The notes under the pieces: model-generated
The model's input: only the letters and a program-made list of their open reading frames with translations
Told to the model about the DNA's origin: nothing
Database searches by the model: none
NCBI GenBank assembly: GCA_008360955.1
Contig: LUCM01008410.1
Location: 1 to 64,000, forward strand
DNA length: 64,000 nt
Source: Fasciolopsis buskii
Lineage: Eukaryota; Platyhelminthes; Trematoda; Plagiorchiida; Fasciolidae
Reading direction: 5' to 3'
Part shown: in pieces, positions 34,701 through 45,000 of the stretch
Layout of the letters: every line of letters begins with the position of its first letter
Position numbering within the stretch: the stretch's first letter is position 1
Program-made: the position numbers and the translations under genes

Positions 34701-36101
34701 ACAGCCTCATTCTGTGTGTATTCATTCATCTGCTCCTGTGGGACTAGGTGTTTTGCCCGCAGGACCATGCGTTTGTCCGATCGCGTTCGTGAATACCACG
34801 CGGCTTGATTGAGCACGGGAACAATCAACATAATTACTAGCGCGGTGTTTTCATAACGTGTTGAGTCAAATCACCCAGTGAACGTGACAAGTGCTTTTCG
34901 CATCATCTGCAAATTTACGAGCAGACAATCTAGAACTGTCAAATGTCACATCTTCAACACAGCCTGTGGGCTCAGAAACAATTTGTTCAGACCCTTGAAC
35001 TTTCTTGGCAGACCTGTCATTATCGAACAAGTGGTTTATAACCTGATTGTCTGACAAACTGATCGATTACACACACATATATATTCTTAGATTTGTGAAC
35101 TAATATGATTACAAAACGACAATTTTCTTTGATCCCTCTCCAGCCATATTTGATGTTATGTATTGGCATGATTACGAATAACTGAAAACGAGTTGTATTG
35201 TTCTCAATGTGCTTTGCGAGCTTTTTCAAACATTATTAATCCCGAACTATTCAAAATGAGATAGGATCGTATTGAAGTCATCGTTTGATATGAAAACGAT
35301 ATAAATTGTGGCTCGCTAAATTTGTGATAACAATCACGAGGAGACTGGACCTTCACGATGGAATTAGACAGCTCTCGCGGATATAAAACAACAAATTGAC
35401 GCTTTTCATTATACTTCAATTGAGGCATTGGATGGGAAAAGCTTTCATATACGATAAGGTTTACTCCCATGTGAGCATCTTACAATTACTTGTGCATAGT
35501 GTTTGGGATTGTAGATATTTCATCTATGAATTTCTCTTTATCAGACTCCACTCTAAACGTAAAATCCTCAGGTACTCCGGTCAACGTTGATATCGGGAGG
35601 CACCAGACTCGGGTTTCGCTGTCAGTAGAGCTCAACAGCGATGCATATGCATCATCTCACTCAGCGTTTGAACCAGAAGCTTTTGCATGGGGTATATGTG
35701 TCAAGACTACGTTGCCCAGCATAAATAAATACAAAAAACTAAAGCGCGATGCAGGTTAAACGGAGCAGCAATTCAATCGTTCTGAGAACTGACTGATGAA
35801 GGGCATCTGACTGGATTTAACTGCCAGTAAATGAATTTCTAGTCGAGGCTCCAGGGTACTGTTGAATACCATCGAGGACAACAGTTCAGTTCAGTTTGGA
35901 CAACCATCAGCCATGCATGGACGTGCTCTGGCTGTGCTTGCTGCCCTACAGCATCACATGCCCAAACAGAAAGAGGACGGCAAACAATGAAAGATAGCCT
36001 GCAAAATGGTTAGTTGGAGAGCTATACAGAATAATTAGGTTTCGACTGCAAGAACACCTATGACTGCGGCACTGAGTCATGTCACTTATCACCTTCAACT
36101 A
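25753..36101. other. No recognisable gene
   Basis: Ten kilobases without an assignable element. I checked the more protein-like open frames: 26861-27130, 27142-27366, 29597-29863, 29943-30227, 30636-30899 and 35490-35759 (all plus, 68 to 94 codons). None carries a motif I know. The part from 35800 to 36101 may be the 3' untranslated tail of the minus-strand LINE that follows, but no terminal microsatellite is present there. Confidence 0.45.
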
Positions 36102-37249
36102 TTACTTCGGGGGATTTCGTGCACCTCATCCCGGTAGTTATACTGGCCCCAGACGTGCCAGTCCACTGAGTAAGACCTTCAGGCCTATTATGCATGTCAT
36201 CGACTGGCCACCCCGAACCAGCTTCCAACCTTTTCCTGCCCGAAACAACGGCTTAAAACGAGTCAGGGTTTCTGGGTTAGTGCGCAAAACACGTCCAAGA
36301 CATCTAAGCATATTCTAACTCAGTGCCTTTTCCAAATACCAATGCAGTATCTTGAGCGTAACTAATAGGTTGTTCACAGAACTCTCCCGCCATATTCCAG
36401 CAAACAAGGGTGTTCAAACACCGAAAGTCTCCACATACTTCCCACAATCAACGGCCGTGTTTCGGAGTCGTATAGCAATACCGGCCTCATTGCTGCGTGT
36501 ATACTCAACCTTTGGTCAACAACCGGATGTCACGCCTCAAATTAGCAATTACCAATCGGGCATACTCGTAGACACTTCATCTGATATAAGATCACCGAAT
36601 GAGATAGAACTACCAAAGAAACCAAATCTATCCATCTCATCCAATTCTTCCTTTGCAAAGACCATTTTCGGCTTTGAGTCAATCCAGTTCCTCAAGGGCA
36701 CATTACACTTCAAAGGTACAAGACGCACACCAAACGTACCTACATTATCGTGAGTTTTGCTAAGTTCTCTGTTAGCACTCGGCACCATACCTGAAAAAAG
36801 AATGCGACAGTCCGTCTGGTCCGGCTGCCTTATGCATTTAACAAAACCCATTTTCTTCACCACCTGCATTTGGATGGAGGGCTGGCATCCACCTGCATTG
36901 GTTCACTTGCAGGTATAAGTGGAAGGCCCATTGTGGCCATGGACCAACTAAACTGCCCCCCCGTGTATTCTGCTCAACGCCCTAGCCAACGCTCTCGAGA
37001 GTGAATCAGTGTGCTTCCGGATTCCTTAATCACTTCACTTACGCTCGGGCTCCGAGGACCAATATTGCTAATCAGTCGATGAAGGCTGCAATTATTTCCA
37101 ATAACTGCGACCTTTTCCGTTGCCGTACATTTTCTTATCCACCACTGCTCCCGGCCATTTCTCAGACTTCTGGTCAGTTGATGTCTCAGAGATCTACACA
37201 TCTCGTTGTATGCTGCATCCGGAGGATCGGCTCTGTGAATATCAAACAG
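36102..37249 (-). mobile_element. RTE-like LINE, internally deleted (RT core missing)
   Basis: Reading on the minus strand, the endonuclease-RT linker comes first: ADPPDAAYNEMCRSLRHQL, then SLRNGREQWWIRK, AAYN-type spacing, HRLISNIGPRSPSVSEVIKE and TLIHSRERWLGR. After a degraded stretch, a trace of the RT entry (VVKKMGFVKCIR...DQTDC) is fused directly to post-RT sequence. That sequence contains VGTFGVRLVPLKCNV, DSKPKMVFAKEELDEMDRF and GSSISFGDLISDEVST. Next in a shifted frame are AAMRPVLLYDSETRPL and MWRLSVFEHPCL, and then GRVLRTNPETL and KGWKLVRGGQ near the end. The palm motifs, including YADD, are absent, so several hundred bases were deleted before or after insertion. Family motifs are from memory of trematode RTE-type LINEs. 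Confidence 0.8.
36974..37249 (-). pseudogene. LINE endonuclease-RT linker, open fragment
   Basis: This is the best preserved open piece of the minus-strand LINE, about 91 codons between stops. Its REQWW, SNIGPRSPSVSE and LIHSRERWL strings follow the conserved linker of trematode RTE-like ORF2 proteins (DREQWW, IRATGAKKPGVSE, LIHSQ-x-R-L-x-R-W-AEHF). It has no catalytic residues. The frame breaks at the point where the family continues with WAEHFEEQF. Confidence 0.75.
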
Positions 37250-40200
37250 TTTTTAATCTGATAAGAAACGCTGCATGCCAGTTACTGCTGAGTGCAGAGC
37301 TTCTTTGACCTGCCTCCAGTGTTCGTTCGCACTTTGGAAATTGTGTTAAACTTATAACACCCTTGAGAGTTTCAACTATGTTTAGTCAACAATTTACACG
37401 ATGACAATTGGAATAAACTGGACCCGGTAATTTAGTTCAGCCCTGAAGGGATGTTAATGTATTGGTAAAACACACCCATATAAAAATTTCAGATTCAACT
37501 AGTGGGTGCGGTGAAAGATGTGCAATGGTGATGGGCTCTAATGAAGGCAAAACTCGAGTTTCGTTTTTCGGGGTTCCCGAGTACCTGATGTTTTTAATGG
37601 AGTCCGATGGACGGATCTTGAAAGTTGAATTAGTTTACTGGGTAACACGACTGACGGTCAAAAAGCTCCGTAGCATTATTAAGGATGTCGTACTCAAAAG
37701 CGCAATCCAAAGAACAACAGAACTGCAATGGATTTCAGAATTCATTTTCGCAGCTTTCATTGTTTTTTTCAGCGGCCTGATGTTCGCTGTTAGTGTTCGC
37801 AGAATCAGCGGGCGGGGTGTAATATTTTGCTCAAGTTGTTCTGTTGGAACCATTTTCTTCACCTTGTTTCCATTAGAAAACACAAGAGGAGGAAATGGGC
37901 TCTCAAAAAATCATGAGACAGACTAAATTACTTGGGAAGTCGGGACATGCTTTATCAGATGTTACCATATACTCTGATAAAAAATGGGTTAAGAAAGTCT
38001 GAACCGAAAACAAAACATCAGCTGGGGAAAACGAATTTGTTCCACTCATAACCTCTGAATAGAATTCTACACTTGAAGACTAACGTTGTTATTTAGCTGA
38101 GATAACGGAAGAGCAGGCAAGTAATATCGTTTGTGTTCAATATTCTTCGATAATAGACGGTGATCGTTAATACAGATAAAGAGACTCAAAGTAAGTGCGC
38201 TCGCGTTCTTGTCACGCGCCAATATAAAAACTCCTACTTCAGAAATGTAAATATCAGCAGCGTATTTGTGTCTAATTGATTTTCCAATTTGGTGTAGCTG
38301 TCAAAACTTGTTTTACCATCAAAAATAATTCCACACTTCTTGTCACGGGAGTTCAAATTACAAGATACACTGTCTCAGCCGGATCGACATTCCAGTGTTT
38401 GCCAGTTGCAGGCATGAAACATTGAAATAAATTCCATCGGCATAAGATTTGCTAATCTTCAAAATGAACAGGGTTTAGTGGAACATTTCGATAAATCACA
38501 GTTTCAAGAACAATGGAAGTAAATTTAGATGAGCCGGTAACTGAACAGATCTTATTTTAGCCACTGAAAGTGAATAAATATTTACCATATTTCCGTGATT
38601 TATTTTTGTAATTTAGGGGCAGACAAGCATTTTTGTTTTATTCAGAGCGGAAATGTGGAAGCGAATACTGAACCACAACAGTGAAACAGAGTGTTAGTAG
38701 CACTTATGGCAATATCACCTCATCGATTCTAAAAGGTATGTAGTGAAGGAAAATTTAAGTCTCAAGCAACTAACAGAAATGCTCAGTGAAGAGCGGAAGT
38801 TAACTCGACAACCGTACTTAACATAGCAGTTGAAGGCCTCACATTATTCTAACCTTCAGCATAGATTCCAATCATGTTCTGAGTTGCTGTGGGCAGAATT
38901 TGCATAGCAAGGTGGAAAACCAAGTTATTCGAGCTCTAGTATTGTCTTTAATGCATAAGCCAATCGACACTTAAAATACCGTGAACCGTATTTGATGCCG
39001 GAAATAAGAACAGACATCTAAATTTGTAATCCACCAGACCAGGATTTTTGACAACATATACACGAGCTCGCCTTCAGACATGTGACCACATGCGACTAAT
39101 GCTCTAGATCATTTTATCGAAAATAATTATGAAGAAAATTTACCGCCATGCATGGTATGTAAATTAATCCTGTTCTAGACAGTGAAGGTTATTATTCTTG
39201 GGTTTTAACAGATTCTTGCATAAAACATACGTGACTGATAACTTCAGCATTAGAAGCGTAGCCGGCAAAAGTACTAGTTAGAAATAATCAGATGAACGAG
39301 TATAATACTAATTCTCTTCTACCTGTCCTCAACTATTTTATTCGTACTTTGCAATAAACGTTCGCTTGATCTAGTTTTAATTTATTTGAATGCAGTATGA
39401 GTAGTTGTTTGTTGGATATAATACAAGAAATTACATTGTTCTTGAATTACGTCAACGGAGTTCCAAACGAAGAAAATACAAATGCATTATATGTTGGTGA
39501 ACGGCAAGGTTTCATTAAATAAAATCCAACGGAATCTTATTTCATCCGGTAAATATGTTACGTTCTGCTGTTCCGGAAGCAAGATGACAAGGGAAGATGC
39601 TTGTGAAAAATTTTTAGTTTGGGGAAAATACTCACTGCGTACCATTCTGTTAGGAGAACTTTTTACTTGGTGCATTGCGTGGTCTTTTGATGGACACCAA
39701 AACTAGAGCGGAATGAATTTTCTGGAACTGATTTCCCGATGTGATTTAGTTTGATATTACCTTATGTCCACTCGAGTAATTTCCTGAGCATATATACGCT
39801 GCAGGAATCAACATTTACAGATAAAGTGACCTTAAATTTACGCTTTTGATTGCACTTCTCTCTTCGGGCTCAAATGTCTTCAACTGGGTACCGACAATAT
39901 CAACTTTTGTTTATTAAAGAAGCGTTGATTTAATGAAGTAATTGCGAAACTATATCAATGGTTGGCACCGAATAGGTGAAAATTATTCATTGTTCTGACC
40001 GACCACACCGTGGAAAATAATCTTTCATTCGCTACCACATGGCTGAAGTGATGCAGTGCATTTTACCTCCGACAGTGGTGGCAACTGCAATGGATAATTG
40101 ATTGTTCAACAACCTGTCAGTATGCGTCACGTGATATAAAATGGGTGGAGTAATGTTATGCTGGTTTTGATGATAAAAAACTTCATATAATTCAACTGGA

Positions 40201-41509
40201 ATCCGTTTTACGACAGACAGGACTCGACCTTGAGCATTTCTTTCTCATCCTCCTTCCACGCTAGAGATAGATTGTGAAATTGTCTTATGGCCGACTGAGC
40301 TGTGCTGTGACTTCCGTTGACATGGACCTTTGAGGTAGCCCCCAAGCTAAAGAATACGAAAGCAATCTGCACATTTTACGCTTAGATGTAGATGAAGTGT
40401 CAACATTGACATCACGTAGTTGGCATGACGCGGACATCACCATTCTCACCCGTAATTCTTAAACTGATGGAACATTAGCCTTGAAACAAAAAAGGAACTT
40501 ATTTTCTGTGCTTACGTTGTAATTTGTTAAATTTTGAATAACAATATAAGGAAAAAAATTGGATTACGGTTTGTGAGAAAAGTGGTGTGGAAAGCAGACA
40601 GCGAAGTAGAACACATTATTCATGGGTATTAAGTTCAAAACGGAATATCCCTCTCAACCATTTTTGGTTAACTCGTTAAAGACTGTTTTCGTTTATACAC
40701 TGAAAGAATTGGAAAACTTTTTGTGAAGTACTCAAAACTAGCGGATGTATTTTCTCAAATTATTTAAAGAGACAAACAGGGTGAGGATATGAATTTTCCT
40801 CCCAGTGAACGTTACACTGGTAATCGCTTAATCACTGGCATTGAGATTCGTTTGCTGCAAGAAGACGGTACAAGGTTTAATTGTTTTAATTTGAGGCACC
40901 TTAGTCTTTCTCATGACTACCTATGAACTCCATCTACTAAACACCTATTTTGTGTTAAAAAGACGTCTGCAACAGCCCTTCATGTAAGTAAATTTCAACT
41001 ATCGCGAATCGAAGTACAGAACATCAAGGTGTTCTGTCAAATTTTGATTTCCGATGCACTGCGAACTGAACTTCGTTGTGACAGTCTGATCCCAGAGTAA
41101 TATCTAACGGGGAAACTTGGGCAAATGTTCATGAGGCTGTATCCGATTGGCCACAAGGATTCACAAACGAGGATTCCTGTTGCGTTTGTTCAACAGCAAA
41201 TAGAAAATCTACGTCAAAAATCAGCTGTTTAAAATGCGACAGTTTTAATCGAACCCGGAGCGCAAGAAACCACAGGTTTTGTTCTTAATTGTCTACCGGC
41301 TGTCATCTGATTGTCTCCCAAGGTCATCGAAAGCCCTGATCTAAGTTTTACCATATGTGTTTCTCGTTGTATAAGCGGGCATGGGGAAATCCAAACTGGG
41401 TTATCAGGTGATGAGACTAGGCCAGACAACTCAGGCTTCGTGTGCATTTACGATATGCATTGTCCAAATTCGCGTTTAGTCTGCTCTAGGCTAGTGTTAT
41501 TGATAAAAG
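37250..41509. other. No recognisable gene; one 154-codon open frame
   Basis: The frame at 37462-37926 (plus) is 154 codons, and the opposite strand over 37635-37883 is also open. Neither product is recognised. The plus reading has a hydrophobic stretch, FIFAAFIVFFSGLMFAVSV, that could span a membrane. The remainder to 41509 shows nothing assignable. Confidence 0.4.
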
Positions 41510-41629
41510 TCAAAAACATGTAGCTTGAATTAAATAACCACGGTAAAATTTGAAAGTGCTATTCATTCCGTTTAAATATTGCCTTCCGACCACCTCATAA
41601 ACGGTGTACATATATGACCGAAAAGTAAA

Positions 41630-41643
41630 TGGTTCAAAATTCA
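41630..41643. repeat. Target site duplication, left copy
   Basis: TGGTTCAAAATTCA is identical to 41868-41881. The flanking bases outside and inside differ (A before and T after here, T before and G after on the right), which sets the duplication at 14 bp. Confidence 0.88.
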
Positions 41644-41816
41644 TTGTGAATGATATAATATTAATAACACAGCGTTGTTGGTAGATGTAATGCGCCAACG
41701 TTTCGACTACCGTGATTGTAAAACTTGCCTTGAGAAAGACTACCCACGGTAGTCGAAACGTTGGCGCATTACATCTACCAACAACGCTGTGTTATTAATA
41801 TTATATCATTCACAAT
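41643..41816. repeat. Perfect 72-bp inverted repeat
   Basis: Arms 41643-41714 and 41745-41816 are exact reverse complements. The inner end of the left arm matches a sequence that starts in the CAC loop of hairpin 1, so the inversion breakpoint falls at the hairpin apex. As single strand it would form a long stem. The outermost pair, at 41643, belongs to the target duplication. Confidence 0.95.
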
Positions 41817-41867
41817 AAAAAACCAATACATGGCGCATCGATTTTTCGATACACTCCTTACGTCGTT
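41644..41867 (+). mobile_element. Fold-back PLE terminal-repeat insertion
   Basis: This 224-bp insertion has a direct part (41715-41867) that is a PLE 3' terminal repeat homologous to 7323-7466. It is preceded by an inverted partial copy (41644-41714). The two form a perfect 72-bp inverted repeat (41643-41714 with 41745-41816) around a 30-bp spacer. It is flanked by a perfect 14-bp target duplication. The right part keeps hairpin 1 (GACTACC, loop CAC, GGTAGTC at 41738-41754, then GAAACG) and hairpin 2 (ATCGA, TTTT, TCGAT at 41837-41850). PLE copies are known to carry inverted partial terminal repeats at their 5' end. Here no coding sequence lies between, so the insert is an extreme 5' truncation. 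Perfect arms and duplication mean the insertion is recent. Confidence 0.88.
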
Positions 41868-41881
41868 TGGTTCAAAATTCA
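41868..41881. repeat. Target site duplication, right copy
   Basis: Identical to 41630-41643. It lies directly after the PLE 3' end (ACACTCCTTACGTCGTT). Confidence 0.88.
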
Positions 41882-42068
41882 GTTTGAAAAGGCACAATAA
41901 GATCTTAAACCCTTCACTAGATGCTTGTGTGGGAACAAATCCGAATCTGATATTTTTATGTAAGAGGGATTCTTGTTGCTTCAACTGACTGGCAGCTTGT
42001 TGAGCGATTTGTCCGCAGCTATGACAAGCATCGGTTACGTCAGCTGCTGATAGTCTTTTAGAAGTCAT

Positions 42069-45000
42069 AGGAAATTTTTAGACACTTGCTTGAGCAAGGC
42101 AGATTTTGCGAAAATCTGAGTAGGGCGGAAATAATAGTTGCTAATCTCTAAAACAGATTGATGTTTTTGAACACTTCGGATATGGATAGTGAAAAATTAC
42201 AAGACATTGCTGCGAAGCAGTCGAATGCCATTCCCATCGGTGGACTGATCACGGGTGAATGAGGCTTTAAGTGTGGATTTTAGATTAGTGACTGACATGT
42301 CATGGTGTAAAAGTGATGAATAATGATGGACAGAGCCTCATGATGAACGTATTTTCGATAGGAATTCTGTCAGCATATATAGAGACAGATCCGTGAACAT
42401 CAAAATATTTTGAGCTGCGTTTTTCAGCCGAGAAGAAATGCACGGTGTTGTTGTGACACAGCATATCAAACGGAGGATAGGCACAAAGTATTTTGTTTTG
42501 CAGGCTATTTCATAAAAATTAAATTGGAGGGATCGTATCATCGTCAGGTACAGCTTCCTCGTTAAGTTTGTGTAAATTACCACGTAAGCCTCAATCGAAA
42601 CTGCTCTTGTGGTGGAACTCAATGGGACGGTCTATGAGGTGAATGATGAACGAAATAATCTCAGTCCCTGACTTGATTTAAATTCTGTTTGGCTTACTAA
42701 AGTTTACCTGCTAGGGAGATATGCTGCTGAGGGGCGTTTGGGTGGATTTGTGACCAATAGCAATTCCATCTTCTGGGTGAGTTACATCCTATCTACAAAA
42801 GTAGGCATAGACATATCATCACTGAAGATGTGTTTGCACCTGATAATAGACGAATTTTGATCAGCAGTCCGTAAAGTTGGTTGTTTGGACGATTTCTAAT
42901 TGGCTGATATCAAAATAGGTTAGATATCTTACACACCCTAACTGGGACGGAAATCTTCTATGGATGTTTGTGACAGTAATAACTTTTCGGCAACGATACA
43001 CACAACAGTCAGTTATTTAACCTCCGTAAGTAGCATGCAAAACCCTTATTGAGTTTACACTGCCCAAGTAGAATTCATTTATCATAGAACGTAACTGCTG
43101 CATGACTGTGAACAGCCAGTGAAGAATGCGGTACTTAGGTTCAACGAATCGTTTTGAACCAATATGCAATGCATGCTTGATAAACTATAGGGACATTCAA
43201 GGGCAGTTTGGTACAGTGTAACAACATGCATAAATGGTCATGATGAAAGCTTTCACTGATTCATTCATAAATATTATTTTGTGGCTATTCCTACTAATTG
43301 CTACTATATGCTGAAACTTTCTAAAATGAGCTAAAATGGCGAATCTGCTTTGAATTGCATTCCTCTCTGGATTTTCGTTGTCGGTCAAATTAATGCCTTT
43401 TTCACGCAGACTCATTGTTCGCACGTTTTGCGTTTCTGCCATTCCGTGTAATCTGATAAGTGAACACTAGCAAATGGACATATCATCTCGTGTGATTGAA
43501 AGGAGAAGCAGTTGAAATATAGGAAGTGGATAGTGTGTCTCAAAACGGGGTATTCCGTGAATCTAGAAGCTGATTTGCCCAGTTTCTGACAATGATTCTG
43601 GTAATCTGTATAAAACAGCGATGCGCATCCGAGAAGCTGACCAAATGAACGGAAAGGCTTAATCGATGCGAACGAGCAAATTATCAAGGTCTTCAATTGG
43701 TTCAACTGAGCGTCATAAAAATGAACCCACTTAAAAGCTCTTCAACCAGCAAAAAAACATCCTCGCTTGGATCATGAAACCTGTTTGACGTTAACTTTGT
43801 TATTTCTTCCGGAGTGCTTATTTTCGACCTAAGAAAATTCTGATCCCGGAAAAACACCAGTGGAAGAAGGTATTTCGCTTAAGTCTATTTTCAAAAGAGA
43901 TTAAGTGAAAAGTTTTATTTTCTATCGTCATTTCATAGTTTACGTCGGTGTTGCTGCACAGAGGAACGGGTGAAACTCGGAGTTAAGCTGGTTATTTTCT
44001 CTTTGGAAACAGTTACGATGCAGTGTATCGGCGAATCAGGGCCACTGTTCAATAACCGTCTTGACAAAATGAAGAATGCTAGTCCGTGTTGTTCAACTGA
44101 CTGAATATGATCTAACACTTAAATACGAATTCCATTGTTGTGAGCTGGCAACTTCTGCACTCGTTTGCCCATAGATCAATTAAAACACCCGCCAAGCTGT
44201 TTGAAAATGTACAGTTACTACTCATTACGTGTACTGTGAGAGATTTTTATGATGACTTGCTTCTTAGCGGTGTCTTTTTGCTCCCAATGGTCGAGAAACG
44301 ATCCTCCATAGTGCATATTCAAGTTTGCTTTCCAACTGAAACTATTCAGTCATTTCAGCTTGTCATTATGTGGTTTCGCTTTTTATCAGAACAACTAGCT
44401 GATTTAGCCACCCATTATTTGACTACTAGGATGACTTATTGTGCTGGAGGACACGATCACAGTGAATGGAGTGGGTAATCGACCTCGCAAGACGAATCAA
44501 TCAGAAACGGTTACTTGAAGAGTTAACAACGACTATGTCAAAACCATTACCCAGTAAACAAAGGACATGCTAGCAATAAACTGGCCCAGCACAGGCAGAA
44601 TACAGATAGCACGACGCACCCAGGTGAGGGCGCCAATTCAGGATATAACTTAGAACAGTCGGACCAACATAGCCAGAGTGTGGCCGAAGAGGGCGAAACC
44701 AAAAGTGTCCGTTACAAGGTCAAATCGGACCGGGAATGCTGTGCTAGTCAGAACATGGATCCCAGGTGAGCGTCGTTTGGAAAAGATTAATATACACGGC
44801 CGGGCAAGGTCTGTGGGCTGTAACGGATTTCTTTGCGCAATAAATTAGTGAACTACCCGAATATTATCTTTTTAGATTATGATCTGCAGTCGACTAGAAT
44901 ATGGTGAATTCCTGTTCTGGTCTAAATCTTTTGGAAACAGAATTCACTAGTCAAAGGCAAAATGAAGTAAGTGGGCCGAACATCTAGGTCTTTTATTCCC

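Larger units (their letters stand above)
41510..42068 (-). pseudogene. Unrecognised open frame split by the PLE insertion
   Basis: On the minus strand an open frame runs from ATG at 42068 to 41868 (contains RLSAADVTDACHSCGQIAQQ and FGFVPTQASS). It reaches the right copy of the 14-bp duplication in the reading LNFEP. The left copy of the duplication at 41630-41643 resumes in the same frame with NFEPFTFRSYMYTVYE and ends at 41510. Before the insertion the two parts would have been one open frame of about 111 codons. An in-frame stop lies four codons upstream of the ATG. Runs of this length are expected by chance a few times in this window, so coding status is open. The product is not recognised. 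Confidence 0.25.
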
